Assembly: GCF_029094545.1 (NCBI RefSeq)
Contig: NZ_CP117835.1
Location: forward strand, 62,001 to 126,000
DNA length: 64,000 nucleotides
DNA from: Alkalihalophilus pseudofirmus
GTDB taxonomy: Bacteria; Bacillota; Bacilli; Bacillales; Bacillaceae_D
Direction: 5' to 3'
The translations under genes and the position numbers were made by a program. This document shows, piece after piece, positions 16,635-26,747 of the stretch (position 1 is the first letter of the stretch; each line of letters starts with the position of its first letter). Under the pieces are notes generated by a model. It made no database searches. It was not told the origin of the DNA and was given only the letters and a program-made list of their open reading frames with translations.

Positions 16635-17375
16635 TTGAGTAGAGGTACGTTAAAGCAAATTTTATTGTTAACAGATGGTCACTCAAATCAAGGAGAAGAT
16701 CCAGTTGCTATTGCGGCGCTTGCTAAAGAGCAAGGTATTACGGTGAATGTAATTGGGGTAGTAGATGAGAATCATTTAAATAAACAAGGAATTGATGAAA
16801 TTGAAGCAATTGCCCTGGCGGGTGGCGGGGTCAGCCAAATTGTCTATGCAAAGCAGCTCGCAAAAACCGTCCAGATGGTGACTAGAAAAGCGATGACTCA
16901 AACCTTACACGGGGTAGTAAATAAAGAGCTGCAGCAGATTTTAGGTAAAGACCAAGAAATGGAAGATCTCTCTCCCGAAAAAAGAGGTCAAGTAATGGAA
17001 GTGGTAGATGAATTAGGAGAAACCATTCATCTGGATGTTCTTATTTTAGTAGATACGAGTGCAAGTATGAATAATAAACTGCCAATGGTTCAAGAGGCTT
17101 TAACAGATCTTTCTATCAGCCTCACATCACGTATGGGTGAAAATCGATTTGCACTTTATGCATTTCCCGGGAAAAGACGTGAGGTTGACCGTTTACTAGA
17201 TTGGACACCTCAGCTTCAGTCTCTTACTGGTGTATTCCATAAACTATCATCAGGCGGTATTACGCCTACAGGTCCAGCATTGCAAGCAGCATTGCAAAAG
17301 TTTTCAAAAGGCGGTTCAAGAAGGAGTTTGATGGCTGGTGATGAAGAACAGCTCTTCAGAGAATCTGGCATATAA
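16635..17375 (+). CDS. yabS: YabS, von Willebrand factor A domain protein
   Basis: This 246-residue cytoplasmic protein has a VWA fold carrying the MIDAS sequence DTSASM near residue 142 and the loop TPTGPA near 215. The N-terminal part has LLLTDGHSNQGEDP. Its function in sporulation is not known. The chosen start is TTG 16635, 7 nt after GGAGGGG at 16621-16627; a longer frame from 16590 adds unconserved residues. A weak sigma-F-like GTATA is present at 16573, too poor to call. The 3' end overlaps yabT by about 35 nt, indicating coupling. Confidence 0.88.
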   Translation: MSRGTLKQILLLTDGHSNQGEDPVAIAALAKEQGITVNVIGVVDENHLNKQGIDEIEAIALAGGGVSQIVYAKQLAKTVQMVTRKAMTQTLHGVVNKELQQILGKDQEMEDLSPEKRGQVMEVVDELGETIHLDVLILVDTSASMNNKLPMVQEALTDLSISLTSRMGENRFALYAFPGKRREVDRLLDWTPQLQSLTGVFHKLSSGGITPTGPALQAALQKFSKGGSRRSLMAGDEEQLFRESGI

Positions 17376-18348
17376 GCTGACTGCCGGGACAAGGCTGCTT
17401 GGTAAATGGCATCAAGAACGGTACAAGATCGTACGTTCTCTCGGGTCTGGAGCGACTGGGAAAGTATATCTGGCCGAATCGGTTCACGGGCTGGTAGCTC
17501 TTAAAGTAGGAATTGATAACATGGCTATTACATCAGAGGTAAATGTATTAAAGCACTTTGAGAAGGTCCAAGGACAAACGCTTGGACCTTCTTTACTAGA
17601 TGTAGATGATGCAGTAGTGGGCGGGGTGACCCTTCCTTTTTATGCGATGGAATACTTAGACGGCCAGGAGCTGATTACGTATTTATCCAATAAAGGGGCA
17701 GAATGGTTCGGTCTCTTAATCATTCAGCTGTTAGGAGATTTAGATAAGCTCCACCAAGCTGGATGGGCCTTTGGAGATTTAAAACCTGATAATTTACTAG
17801 TAGTAGGCCCGCCTGCTCGTATACGGTGGCTTGATGTCGGGGGTACAACCTTACTCGGCCGTTCAATCAAAGAATACACAGAGTTTTATGACCGTGGGTA
17901 TTGGGGATGCGGGACAAGAGTAGCTGAGCCGAGCTATGATCTTTTTAGTGTGGCTATGATTATGATAAACTGCGCCTATCCTAAGCGATTTGATAAAAAA
18001 GGCGATAAGCCGATTGTTTTGTTAAAAGAAAAGGTCGATCAAAGCAGCTATTTAGGCCCGTATCAACATGTCATTTATAAAGCATTGCAGGGTAAATACG
18101 CTCATGCAGCCGACATGAGAAAAGATATGGTTGAAGCTGTATCAAATGCTTCTTCTTATAAGGCACCAAAACAAAAAACGGCTGTTCGGAGTAAAGCTAA
18201 ATCAAGAAGTAGACAAAAGCCGGTCAAAAAACAGGTGAAGATGCAAAAACAGAAAAAGAAAAAACCATCTTACTTTGTTGAAATCTTCCTCGTCTGCTCT
18301 TTTATTCTTTTAGCATATATCCTATACTTATTTGGACAAATGATGTAG
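17341..18348 (+). CDS. yabT: Membrane-anchored Hanks-type Ser/Thr protein kinase YabT
   Basis: The protein has 335 residues. The kinase domain spans about 28-255, with glycine loop GSGATGKVYLAE, catalytic GDLKPDN near residue 147 and DVG in place of DFG near 165. A very Lys/Arg-rich stretch (about 275-308) precedes one C-terminal transmembrane helix (about 310-332). B. subtilis YabT is activated by DNA, phosphorylates RecA and AbrB, and acts in sporulating cells; the basic region is a plausible DNA contact. The start may be GTG 17338 or ATG 17341, both inside yabS. Confidence 0.92.
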   Translation: MKNSSSENLAYKLTAGTRLLGKWHQERYKIVRSLGSGATGKVYLAESVHGLVALKVGIDNMAITSEVNVLKHFEKVQGQTLGPSLLDVDDAVVGGVTLPFYAMEYLDGQELITYLSNKGAEWFGLLIIQLLGDLDKLHQAGWAFGDLKPDNLLVVGPPARIRWLDVGGTTLLGRSIKEYTEFYDRGYWGCGTRVAEPSYDLFSVAMIMINCAYPKRFDKKGDKPIVLLKEKVDQSSYLGPYQHVIYKALQGKYAHAADMRKDMVEAVSNASSYKAPKQKTAVRSKAKSRSRQKPVKKQVKMQKQKKKKPSYFVEIFLVCSFILLAYILYLFGQMM

Positions 18349-18447
18349 GGTTCCTTTACGAGGTTAATGTTTGCATTAACTGATAGCTCTTCTGAATGAA
18401 GAAGGCTGATTGGAGCTGCTAATTGAGTAGAACGGGGGGTGCAAGGC

Positions 18448-19197
18448 ATGAATGCAGATCGGATGATGGACATTTGTATGCTCGCTGGAGAAATCATGCT
18501 GACTTACGGTGCAGAAACATACCGTGTAGAAGAGACGCTTGAGCGTATGGCTAAGTCTGCCGGGTTTAAAAATGTGCATAGCTTTGTCACCACGACAGGA
18601 ATTTTTCTTTCGTTTGATGTAGAAGGCAATGATGTCATGCAGATGATCCGTGTCGATGATCGGATGCAGGATTTAAATAAGGTTTCTCTTGTTAACCAAT
18701 TATCGAGGGAGTTCGTAAGCGGCCTATTGGACGGGGATGAGGCATATAAAAAATTAGAGGAAATTGCTAAAGCCCCGATGAATTATTCTCCATGGCTTCT
18801 ACATATTGCTTCAGGTGTAGCAGGAGGGGCTTTTTCGTATTTATTCGGCGGGAACTTATTTGATACGATTCCAGCCTTTATTGCAGGCTTTGCGGCTAGC
18901 TTTAGTGTAGTAGCATTACAGGAGTATATGAAGGTCAAATTTTTTGCTGAATTTATGTCTGCATTTTTGGGAGGCGCAGTAGCTATTCTTCTAGTGTTGC
19001 TTGGCTTAGGTGAAAACTTAGACCAAGTGATTATTGGAACGTTAATGCCGCTTGTCCCAGGTGTTCCTCTTACAAATGCTGTGCGTGATTTGATGTCTGG
19101 AGATTTAATAGCCGGAGTCAGCCGCGGAGCAGAGGCTGTGATTACAGCATTATCAATAGCAACAGGCATTGCATTAGCTATAGCCTTGCTGTTATAA
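18448..19197 (+). CDS. Threonine/serine exporter, ThrE N-terminal-type subunit (DUF1212, YjjP-like)
   Basis: This 249-residue protein belongs to the YjjP/ThrE family. A soluble N-terminal part (about 1-115, LAGEIMLTYGAETYRVEETL) is followed by five hydrophobic segments with the MPLVPGVPLTNAVRDL signature. With the next gene it makes up a split version of the ThrE threonine/serine exporter. ATG 18448 lies 9 nt after GGGGGG; an in-frame GTG at 18439 is also possible. B. subtilis has no such genes between yabT and tilS. Substrate is inferred from family only. Confidence 0.86.
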   Translation: MNADRMMDICMLAGEIMLTYGAETYRVEETLERMAKSAGFKNVHSFVTTTGIFLSFDVEGNDVMQMIRVDDRMQDLNKVSLVNQLSREFVSGLLDGDEAYKKLEEIAKAPMNYSPWLLHIASGVAGGAFSYLFGGNLFDTIPAFIAGFAASFSVVALQEYMKVKFFAEFMSAFLGGAVAILLVLLGLGENLDQVIIGTLMPLVPGVPLTNAVRDLMSGDLIAGVSRGAEAVITALSIATGIALAIALLL

Positions 19198-19209
19198 GGA
19201 GGGATACCA

Positions 19210-19659
19210 ATGATAGTAGAACTTATCTTTTGTTTTATGGCAACCGTTGCCTTTGGAGTCATCTTTAATGTTCCTTATAAAGTTATTTGGCTTGGCGGAT
19301 TGATCGGATCTGTGGCGTGGTTTATTTATTCTACCTTACCTAACTGGGATATATCCGTAATTTTTGCAACAGCGATTGCATCACTTGTAAGTGCCACCAT
19401 CTCACATTTCTTAGCCAAAAGATACCGAGTACCGGTGACCACTTTTAGTATTCCAGGAATTATACCACTCGTACCGGGAAGCCGAGCTTATTTTACCATG
19501 CTTGCTTTTGTGGATGGAAATTACATCGAGGGACTTCAGCTTGGAATTGAAACGATGCTCCAAGCAGGGGCGATTGCTGCAGGTCTTGTGTTTGCGTTGT
19601 CGGTTTTCTCATTTGGTAAAGGGGGTATAGGGCAGCGGTATGAATCAAGACGTTCATGA
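19210..19659 (+). CDS. Threonine/serine exporter, small subunit (DUF3815, YjjB-like)
   Basis: This 149-residue membrane protein has about five hydrophobic segments and the signature IPGIIPLVPGSRAYFTM near residues 80-96. It is the partner half of the preceding YjjP-like protein. It starts 12 bp after that gene behind AAGGAGGG, and its last 20 nt overlap tilS. The two therefore sit in one transcript feeding into tilS and hpt. Confidence 0.86.
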   Translation: MIVELIFCFMATVAFGVIFNVPYKVIWLGGLIGSVAWFIYSTLPNWDISVIFATAIASLVSATISHFLAKRYRVPVTTFSIPGIIPLVPGSRAYFTMLAFVDGNYIEGLQLGIETMLQAGAIAAGLVFALSVFSFGKGGIGQRYESRRS

Positions 19660-21037
19660 TTTTATTATAAAACATAAACTATTAAATGAAGTACAAACCG
19701 TTTTTGTTGCCGTGTCCGGAGGTCCTGATTCTATGGCACTTCTCCATTACTTAATAAAACGGCGTGAGATGTACGGGATAGAAGTTGAGGCTGTCCATGT
19801 TAATCATCAACTGAGGGGCGCTGAATCAGTTGATGACGAGCAGTACGTGCGAAATTTTTGCACAGAGCATAACATTCCTTTACATACTAAGAAAATGGAT
19901 GTACAAACATTCGCTGCACAAAACAAAATGGGGACGCAAAAAGCAGCCAGCGAACTAAGGTATCATTGGTTTGATGAATGGTTAGAAAATCGCCCGCATT
20001 CATGTATAGCTACCGCTCATCATGGTGATGATCAAACGGAAACGATCTTAATGACTATGGTGCGGGGAGGAAACTTGCTTGTCCCGTCAGGAATTAATGT
20101 GAAGAGAATTCTTCAAAACGGGTTTGTAATTCGCCCGTTTTTGGGAATAACAAAAGAAGAAATCGAGCATTATTGTAAGAGGGAAGGAATCACCCCGCGT
20201 ATAGATTCGAGCAATCATTCAATGAAGTACACAAGAAATCGGTACAGACAACAGATTATGCCCTTTATTAAGTCCGAAAACCCATCTGTGCACATTCATA
20301 TGCAACGTTTTCAAGAGTGGCAGCGTGATGATCAGAGCTATTTAATGGAGTTAGCAGAAGAGGCATTTAAGTCAATTGTTGTCAAAAAAAGTGAACAATC
20401 CATTACAATTTCGATTGAAGCAACAGAACGTCTGCGCTTCCCTTTACAAAGAAGGGTGATTCATCTAATATTAAGGTATCTTTACGGGAAAAATTCACCA
20501 TCTAGTACATCTATACATATCGAGCAGATTATCCGCTTGCTCAACAGGCAGGAACCGTCTAAAGAACTTCATTTAGCAAACGGTCTTTTTGTATACCTTA
20601 GCTATGACTGCTGCCACTTTACCCTAAAGCCGCAAATAAAAGAAGAACAACCTCTTGTTCCTCTAACGGTGCCGGGAAAAACAGATACTGCTGCCGGAAC
20701 ATTCACTTCCTATTATCTAGAGACTTCGGACATACCTGAAGATCAAAAGCATATGCTTCACTTAGATGCTGATAAGGTAGTATTCCCTCTTTCTATTAGA
20801 GGTGTACTGCCGGGTGATCGAATCTCACTTAGAGGAATGTCTGGCACGAAAAAAGTAAACCGGCTGTATATAGACCGGAAAGTGGATTCTGCGGTAAGAA
20901 AGGTATGGCCTTTGCTAGTCGATGGAAGCGGGGAATTATTATGGGTTCCTCTTTTGCATCGATCAAAAAGTGCAGTCATCACGGATCAGACGAAGCGTGT
21001 ACTTGTATTAGTATTTGTACCATGTATTAGTATTTGA
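19640..21037 (+). CDS. tilS: tRNA(Ile)-lysidine synthase
   Basis: TilS converts C34 of the CAT-anticodon tRNA-Ile to lysidine so it reads AUA. The 465-residue protein has the PP-loop SGGPDS at 26-31, the [12 protein letters not shown] segment near 127, and the C-terminal TilS domain ([23 protein letters not shown] near 385). The start ATG overlaps the preceding gene by 20 nt. The last dozen residues and the stop are created by a direct repeat (21004-21040); without it the frame would run straight into hpt. Confidence 0.95.
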   Translation: MNQDVHDFIIKHKLLNEVQTVFVAVSGGPDSMALLHYLIKRREMYGIEVEAVHVNHQLRGAESVDDEQYVRNFCTEHNIPLHTKKMDVQTFAAQNKMGTQKAASELRYHWFDEWLENRPHSCIATAHHGDDQTETILMTMVRGGNLLVPSGINVKRILQNGFVIRPFLGITKEEIEHYCKREGITPRIDSSNHSMKYTRNRYRQQIMPFIKSENPSVHIHMQRFQEWQRDDQSYLMELAEEAFKSIVVKKSEQSITISIEATERLRFPLQRRVIHLILRYLYGKNSPSSTSIHIEQIIRLLNRQEPSKELHLANGLFVYLSYDCCHFTLKPQIKEEQPLVPLTVPGKTDTAAGTFTSYYLETSDIPEDQKHMLHLDADKVVFPLSIRGVLPGDRISLRGMSGTKKVNRLYIDRKVDSAVRKVWPLLVDGSGELLWVPLLHRSKSAVITDQTKRVLVLVFVPCISI

Positions 21038-21040
21038 CCA
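21004..21040 (+). repeat. 19-bp direct repeat at the tilS 3' end
   Basis: TGTATTAGTATTTG occurs at 21004-21017 and 21023-21036, followed by TACCA and ACCA respectively, so the period is 19 bp. The offset shifts the tilS frame by one base and puts its stop in the second copy. Confidence 0.9.
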
Positions 21041-21098
21041 AATGATGAGTTTTTTTTGTTTCATGATTATAAGTCCATTACAGGAGGGGCATTTTAAA

Positions 21099-21641
21099 TT
21101 GATGAGGGACGAAATTAAAGAAGTATTAATCTCAGAAGAAGAAATTCAAGAAAAAGTGAAAGAGTTAGGAAAGGCGATTACAGAAGAATATGATGGTCGT
21201 TTTCCTTTAGTAGTAGGAGTTTTAAAAGGCGCAATGCCGTTTATGGGTGATTTAACAAAGCGTATAGACACACATCTTGAAATGGACTTTATGGATGTTT
21301 CAAGCTACGGTGCTGGTATGGTTTCTTCAGGTGAAGTGAAGATTCTAAAAGACTTAGATACATCTGTTGAAGGCCGTGATGTATTAATTCTTGAAGACAT
21401 TATTGATAGCGGCTTAACGTTAAGCTATTTGATTAAGCTTTTCCACTACCGTAAAGCGAAGTCAGTGAAAGTAGTTACTTTACTTGATAAGCCGGACGGA
21501 AGAAAGGTTGACCTTGTTCCAGATATGGCTGGTTTTACAGTGCCAGATGCATTTGTTGTTGGATACGGGCTAGATTATGCTGAGCGTTATCGTAACCTGC
21601 CGTATATCGGTGTGTTAAAGCCAGAGATCTACGAGAGTTAA
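21099..21641 (+). CDS. hpt: Hypoxanthine-guanine phosphoribosyltransferase
   Basis: The enzyme salvages hypoxanthine and guanine with PRPP; in Bacillus it also contacts FtsH. The 180-residue protein equals B. subtilis Hpt. The PRPP motif [13 protein letters not shown] is near residue 100, and the family C-terminal [13 protein letters not shown] is present. TTG 21099 directly followed by ATG 21102 both fit the AGGAGGGG site at about 21081-21088; B. subtilis also begins with two methionine positions. The frame remains open upstream to 21012, through the intergenic region. Confidence 0.96.
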   Translation: MMRDEIKEVLISEEEIQEKVKELGKAITEEYDGRFPLVVGVLKGAMPFMGDLTKRIDTHLEMDFMDVSSYGAGMVSSGEVKILKDLDTSVEGRDVLILEDIIDSGLTLSYLIKLFHYRKAKSVKVVTLLDKPDGRKVDLVPDMAGFTVPDAFVVGYGLDYAERYRNLPYIGVLKPEIYES

Positions 21642-21644
21642 TAT

Positions 21645-21674
21645 TTGAGTGGTAAAGATTACTTATGATACGAT
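21645..21674 (+). promoter_or_regulatory. Probable sigma-A promoter of ftsH
   Basis: TTGAGT at 21645-21650, an 18-nt spacer and TACGAT at 21669-21674, ending about 36 nt before the ftsH start. Confidence 0.55.
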
Positions 21675-21710
21675 AAACGAAGCTATAATGCCCGTCGGAG
21701 GAGGTCAAGG

Positions 21711-23750
21711 ATGAATCGGATATTCCGTAATACGATTTTTTATTTACTCATTTTCCTAGTCATTGTCGGGATTGTGAGTGTATTCAACTCTGATCAAACA
21801 GAAACAGAGAACGTATCGTTTAATGAATTTGCTGAAAGGCTTGAGAATGGTCAGGTTCAAGAATTATCAGTGAAACCTGAGAGACAAGTGTACTTAGTGC
21901 GCGGTCAATTTAATGATCAAGCTGAAGATGAGTTTTTCCAAACGTATGCTCTACGCAGCGAGCAGACTGCTGAACTTTTATTTAATGCAGAAGACCCAAC
22001 AGGAACACCATTTAATTTAGAAATTGAGCCGGCTGATGAGACGAGCGGGTGGGTTCAATTTTTCACAGGGATTATTCCGTTTATCATTATCTTTATTCTC
22101 TTCTTCTTCTTACTAAGTCAAGCTCAAGGCGGCGGCAGCCGAGTGATGAACTTTGGTAAAAGTAAGGCGAAAATGGTTAATGAAGATAAGAAAAAAGCGA
22201 AATTTAAAGATGTTGCTGGTGCAGATGAGGAGAAACAAGAGCTTGTAGAAGTTGTTGAGTTCTTAAAAGACCCTCGTAAATTCTCTGCAATTGGCGCTCG
22301 TATTCCAAAAGGGGTGCTTTTAGTAGGACCTCCGGGTACAGGTAAAACATTACTTGCTCGTGCAGTAGCTGGTGAAGCTGGCGTACCGTTCTTCTCAATT
22401 AGTGGTTCAGACTTCGTTGAGATGTTTGTCGGTGTCGGTGCATCCCGTGTACGTGATTTATTTGAAAATGCGAAGAAAAACGCCCCATGTATCATCTTTA
22501 TTGATGAGATTGATGCAGTAGGTCGTCAGCGTGGAGCTGGACTTGGCGGCGGACATGATGAGCGTGAACAAACATTAAACCAATTACTTGTTGAGATGGA
22601 TGGCTTCAGCGCAAACGAAGGAATTATCATTATTGCGGCTACAAACCGTGCGGATATTCTAGATCCAGCCCTTCTTCGCCCAGGCCGTTTTGACCGTCAA
22701 ATTCAAGTTAACCGTCCAGATGTAAATGGACGTGAGGAAGTATTAAAGGTTCACGCAAGAAACAAACCTTTAAATGATGATGTAAACTTAAAGACCATTG
22801 CTACAAGAACACCTGGCTTCTCAGGGGCTGATCTTGAAAACCTGCTAAATGAAGCAGCGTTAGTGGCAGCAAGACATGATCACACGAAGATCAGCATGAT
22901 TCATATTGAAGAAGCGATTGACCGGGTAATTGCAGGGCCGGCTAAAAAGAGCCGTGTTATTTCACCGAAAGAAAAGAAAATTGTTGCATGGCATGAAGCT
23001 GGACATACCGTTGTAGGTGTGAAGCTCGAGAATGCTGACATGGTTCATAAAGTAACTATCGTCCCTCGTGGTATGGCGGGAGGATATGCGGTTATGCTTC
23101 CTAAAGAAGACCGTTATTTCATGACACAGCCAGAGCTTCTTGATAAGATTATCGGACTCTTAGGTGGTCGTGTGGCGGAAGAAGTAACCTTTGGAGAAGT
23201 AAGTACGGGTGCTCATAATGATTTCCAACGAGCTACCGGTATAGCTAGAAAAATGGTTACAGAATACGGAATGAGTGAAAAGCTCGGTCCGATGCAGTTT
23301 ATTTCTGGGTCTGGCGGTCAAGTATTCCTTGGTCGCGATATTCAAAATGAGCAGAACTACAGTGATGCGATTGCTCATGAGATTGACTTAGAAGTACAAC
23401 GTATTATTAAAGAATGTTACGCACGTTGTAAACAAATTCTTCTTGAAAATAAAGACAGTCTTGATCTTGTAGCGAAAACGTTACTTGATATGGAGACGTT
23501 AGATGCGGAGCAAATTAAATCATTGGTGCATGAAGGAAAACTTCCTGATGATCATCATTTAAACGCTCACCTTGAAAAAGAGAAAGCATCGGAGTCAGAT
23601 GTGAAAGTGAACATCAACTCTAAAAAAGAAGAAACACCGCAAGTAGAGGCTGAACAGCCGCAGGAACCAAACACAGATGAGCCGATTGAAAAAGATCCAT
23701 CGGTGGAGGATAATCGTTCGTTTGAAGATGATAATAAAAAGAATGATTAA
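21711..23750 (+). CDS. ftsH: ATP-dependent zinc metalloprotease FtsH
   Basis: FtsH is a membrane-anchored AAA+ protease that degrades regulatory and damaged proteins and is needed for sporulation. The 679-residue protein has transmembrane helices at about 7-24 and 112-136 around an external domain, Walker A GPPGTGKT near 206, Walker [12 protein letters not shown], the second region of homology, and the zinc site HEAGH near 428. The tail after about residue 615 is long and acidic. The ATG follows GGAGGAGG. A terminator follows. Confidence 0.97.
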   Translation: MNRIFRNTIFYLLIFLVIVGIVSVFNSDQTETENVSFNEFAERLENGQVQELSVKPERQVYLVRGQFNDQAEDEFFQTYALRSEQTAELLFNAEDPTGTPFNLEIEPADETSGWVQFFTGIIPFIIIFILFFFLLSQAQGGGSRVMNFGKSKAKMVNEDKKKAKFKDVAGADEEKQELVEVVEFLKDPRKFSAIGARIPKGVLLVGPPGTGKTLLARAVAGEAGVPFFSISGSDFVEMFVGVGASRVRDLFENAKKNAPCIIFIDEIDAVGRQRGAGLGGGHDEREQTLNQLLVEMDGFSANEGIIIIAATNRADILDPALLRPGRFDRQIQVNRPDVNGREEVLKVHARNKPLNDDVNLKTIATRTPGFSGADLENLLNEAALVAARHDHTKISMIHIEEAIDRVIAGPAKKSRVISPKEKKIVAWHEAGHTVVGVKLENADMVHKVTIVPRGMAGGYAVMLPKEDRYFMTQPELLDKIIGLLGGRVAEEVTFGEVSTGAHNDFQRATGIARKMVTEYGMSEKLGPMQFISGSGGQVFLGRDIQNEQNYSDAIAHEIDLEVQRIIKECYARCKQILLENKDSLDLVAKTLLDMETLDAEQIKSLVHEGKLPDDHHLNAHLEKEKASESDVKVNINSKKEETPQVEAEQPQEPNTDEPIEKDPSVEDNRSFEDDNKKND

Positions 23751-23766
23751 TCTTTTTGATGAAAGG

Positions 23767-23795
23767 GAGGGTGTCGGAATCGACATCCTCTTTTC
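23767..23795 (+). terminator. Intrinsic terminator after ftsH
   Basis: GAGGGTGTCG pairs with CGACATCCTC (one G-T) around GAAT, followed by TTTTCTTT. Confidence 0.85.
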
Positions 23796-23885
23796 TTTCG
23801 TTTAAACTTAAATTCAGTTGTTTGGCCACATATAAATTAGATTCAAATCTGTACTAGGTTTGACCAGAGATAAGAGGTGAGGCAG

Positions 23886-24671
23886 ATGATTCTGGTGGCA
23901 GATGTAGGGAATTCAAACATTGCCTTAGGTGTATATAGAAAACATGAATTAATCTATCATTGGCGTATAGCAACGAGCAGGCAAAAATCCGAAGACGAAT
24001 ATGCGATGACCATTAAAGCATTATTTGAGGACAAGGGCTTGCCCTTTGAATCGATTGAAGGAATTATTATCTCTTCAGTCGTCCCGCCTATCATGTATAC
24101 ACTCGAGCAAATGTGCAAGAGATATTTTAAATTAAATCCTATGATCATTGGTCCTGGAATAAAGACAGGGTTGAACATAAAATATGATAACCCGCGCGAA
24201 GTAGGGGCAGATCGAATTGTCAATGCAGTTGCCGCTATAGAGTTATACGGCTCGCCGCTTGTGATTGTGGATTTTGGCACAGCTACAACTTACTGCTATA
24301 TAAACGAGCAAAAACAATATATGGGCGGGGCCATCGCACCCGGCATCTCGATTTCAACAGAAGCCCTATATACAAAGGCTTCAAAACTGCCGCGAATTGA
24401 AATAGCGAAGCCTGTGGATGTGCTGGGAAAAAATACGGTACACGCGATGCAAGCAGGGATATTTTTTGGTTATGTCGGTCAAGTTGATGGGATTGTCGGC
24501 CGCATGAAGGAACAATCAAAAGAAACTCCTGCTGTTATTGCGACAGGAGGGTTAGCGAGCCTTATCTCTACAGAAGCTAAAAGTATTGATGTGGTTGATC
24601 CCTTACTGACATTAAAAGGCTTAAGGATTATTTATGAGAAAAATAAAGAACAACATAAAAACAATTTCTAA
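23886..24671 (+). CDS. coaX: Type III pantothenate kinase
   Basis: CoaX phosphorylates pantothenate, the first step of CoA synthesis; type III enzymes are ASKHA-fold and usually need a monovalent cation. The 261-residue protein has the N-terminal phosphate motif DVGNSN at about 6-11, [11 protein letters not shown] near 127 and the GADRIVNA segment. ATG 23886 gives [18 protein letters not shown] is the ribosome site, and the in-frame GTG at 23877 overlaps it. hslO follows at 16 bp. Confidence 0.95.
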   Translation: MILVADVGNSNIALGVYRKHELIYHWRIATSRQKSEDEYAMTIKALFEDKGLPFESIEGIIISSVVPPIMYTLEQMCKRYFKLNPMIIGPGIKTGLNIKYDNPREVGADRIVNAVAAIELYGSPLVIVDFGTATTYCYINEQKQYMGGAIAPGISISTEALYTKASKLPRIEIAKPVDVLGKNTVHAMQAGIFFGYVGQVDGIVGRMKEQSKETPAVIATGGLASLISTEAKSIDVVDPLLTLKGLRIIYEKNKEQHKNNF

Positions 24672-24687
24672 ATAAAGGAGAATTACA

Positions 24688-25566
24688 ATGAGTGATTATT
24701 TAGTAAAAGCAACAGGGTTTGAAGGCAAAGTTCGTGCATATGCATTAGTAGCGACGGATATGATTAATGAGGCAGTTAGAAGACAAGGGACATGGCCGAC
24801 TGCATCAGCTGCTTTAGGGCGTGCGATGATGGCAAGCACAATGATGGGAGCCATGTTAAAAGGTGATGCTAAATTAACGGTGAAGATTGAAGGCCGCGGT
24901 CCGATTGGAGCTATTATTGTAGATACTAATACAAAAGGAGAATCTCGCGGTTATGTAACGAATCCTCAAACACATTTCGACCTTAACGAGCACGGGAAAC
25001 TTGATGTAGCTCGTGCAGTAGGTACGGATGGCTATTTATCAGTTGTAAAAGATATCGGTATGAGAGATAACTTTACTGGGAGTGTTCCGATTGTATCAGG
25101 AGAACTTGGGGAAGATTTCACGTATTATTTCGCTTCTTCAGAACAAACTCCATCGTCAGTTGGTGTAGGGGTTCTGGTAAATCCAGACAACTCTATTTTG
25201 GCTGCGGGCGGATTTATTATTCAATTAATGCCAGGTGCGGATGATGAAGTCATTTCTGAAATCGAAAAACGACTAAACTCGATTCCTCCTATTTCAAAGC
25301 TTGTAGAAGCAGGTATGCCGCCAGAAGAAATGTTAAAAGCGCTGCTTGGTGATGATAATGTTAAGTTTTTAGATAATATGCCGGTTGCTTTCTCATGTGC
25401 ATGCTCTAAAGAACGTGTAGCGAATGCTATTACGAGTCTTGGTGCAGAAGAAATTCAAGAAATGATTGACGAAGACGGGGGAGCTGAAACTCGCTGTAAC
25501 TTCTGTAATGAAGTCTATGCGTTTGATGTCGCTGAGCTAGAGAAATTACTAACAGAAACTAAATAA
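24688..25566 (+). CDS. hslO: Redox-regulated chaperone Hsp33
   Basis: The protein is a holdase chaperone switched on by oxidation of its zinc centre. It has 292 residues; the C-terminal redox domain shows CAC at about 237-239 and CNFC at about 270-273, the four zinc ligands. ATG 24688 follows AAAGGAG. In B. subtilis a PrsA-like gene (yacD) lies between hslO and cysK; it is absent here. Confidence 0.96.
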   Translation: MSDYLVKATGFEGKVRAYALVATDMINEAVRRQGTWPTASAALGRAMMASTMMGAMLKGDAKLTVKIEGRGPIGAIIVDTNTKGESRGYVTNPQTHFDLNEHGKLDVARAVGTDGYLSVVKDIGMRDNFTGSVPIVSGELGEDFTYYFASSEQTPSSVGVGVLVNPDNSILAAGGFIIQLMPGADDEVISEIEKRLNSIPPISKLVEAGMPPEEMLKALLGDDNVKFLDNMPVAFSCACSKERVANAITSLGAEEIQEMIDEDGGAETRCNFCNEVYAFDVAELEKLLTETK

Positions 25567-25590
25567 ATTGGAAATTGGGCTTTTTATTGA

Positions 25591-25619
25591 TTGACTTATC
25601 TGAAAACGTCTGCTAACAT
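25591..25619 (+). promoter_or_regulatory. Probable sigma-A promoter of cysK
   Basis: TTGACT at 25591-25596, a 17-nt spacer and TAACAT at 25614-25619. The -10 is a 4/6 match. No CymR-type operator was recognised with certainty. Confidence 0.55.
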
Positions 25620-25667
25620 TATTTATACAAAACCTATGAATTTACTTGGGATTAGGAGGCGCTATCC

Positions 25668-26591
25668 ATGAAAGTTGTTCAATCGATTACGGAGTTAATT
25701 GGCAACACGCCGCTAGTAAAATTAAATCGTCTTGTTACTGATAAGCACGCCGAGGTGTATTTGAAATTAGAATTTATGAACCCAGGGAGCAGTGTAAAGG
25801 ATCGTATTGGATTAGCAATGATCGAAGCTGCAGAAAAAGATGGGACATTAAAACCTGGAGATACAATTGTTGAACCGACAAGTGGTAACACAGGAATTGG
25901 ATTAGCAATGGTCGCAGCTGCCAAAGGATATAAAACAAAATTAGTAATGCCTGAGACAATGAGTATGGAGCGTCGTAACTTGTTACGCGCTTATGGAGCT
26001 GAGCTTGTTCTAACGCCAGGACCAGAAGGGATGGGCGGTGCGATCCGTAAAGCGACAGAGCTCGCAAAAGAAAACGGCTACTTCATGCCGCAGCAATTTG
26101 AAAATGATGCCAACCCTAAAATCCATCGTGAGACGACAGGAAAAGAGCTTCTAGAGCAAGTAGACGGGCAGCTAGATGGATTTGTTTCTGGAATTGGAAC
26201 AGGCGGTACGATTACAGGTGCCGGCGGTTTCTTGAAAGAACATTTTCCAAACCTGCATATTGCAGCAGTAGAACCTCAAGATTCGCCAATCTTATCAGGT
26301 GGAAACCCAGGACCTCATAAGATTCAAGGAATTGGTGCGGGCTTTGTCCCTGATATTCTAGATACCGCTGTATATGATGAAGTCATTCAAGTATCAACTG
26401 AGCAAGCATTTGAATATGCTCGTCGTGCAGCAAGAGAAGAAGGGATCCTTGGAGGCATTTCATCTGGGGCGGCCATTTACTCTGCGCTTCAATTAGCTGA
26501 AAAGCTTGGACCGGGTAAAAAGGTAGTAGCGATTATTCCTTCAAATGGTGAACGCTACTTAAGTACACCACTTTATCAATTCGAAGATTAA
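25668..26591 (+). CDS. cysK: Cysteine synthase A (O-acetylserine sulfhydrylase)
   Basis: CysK makes cysteine from O-acetylserine and sulfide with PLP. It has 307 residues; the PLP lysine is Lys44 in NPGSSVKDR, the substrate loop TSGNTG is at about 71-76, and the phosphate loop GTGGT lies near 178. In B. subtilis it also binds CymR. It has its own promoter and terminator, and its acetylserine substrate would come from CysE, encoded at 57878. Confidence 0.97.
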   Translation: MKVVQSITELIGNTPLVKLNRLVTDKHAEVYLKLEFMNPGSSVKDRIGLAMIEAAEKDGTLKPGDTIVEPTSGNTGIGLAMVAAAKGYKTKLVMPETMSMERRNLLRAYGAELVLTPGPEGMGGAIRKATELAKENGYFMPQQFENDANPKIHRETTGKELLEQVDGQLDGFVSGIGTGGTITGAGGFLKEHFPNLHIAAVEPQDSPILSGGNPGPHKIQGIGAGFVPDILDTAVYDEVIQVSTEQAFEYARRAAREEGILGGISSGAAIYSALQLAEKLGPGKKVVAIIPSNGERYLSTPLYQFED

Positions 26592-26598
26592 TTAAGAC

Positions 26599-26633
26599 AA
26601 ACAGCCGCGCCTTTTGGTGAGGCTGTTTTTTCT
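26599..26633 (+). terminator. Intrinsic terminator after cysK
   Basis: AAACAGCC (26599-26606) pairs with GGCTGTTT (26621-26628), with an inner CGCC/GGTG helix and a following T run. Confidence 0.85.
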
Positions 26634-26747
26634 TATAGGCCGTTTCCATTATTAGTCGGCTCTCTTACTCGGTCTTGTTCTTTTCTTCTATTTCGTTGTC
26701 ATGTAGAATGGATAGTAGAAAGAAATGAAATGAACGGAGTGAAGCCG

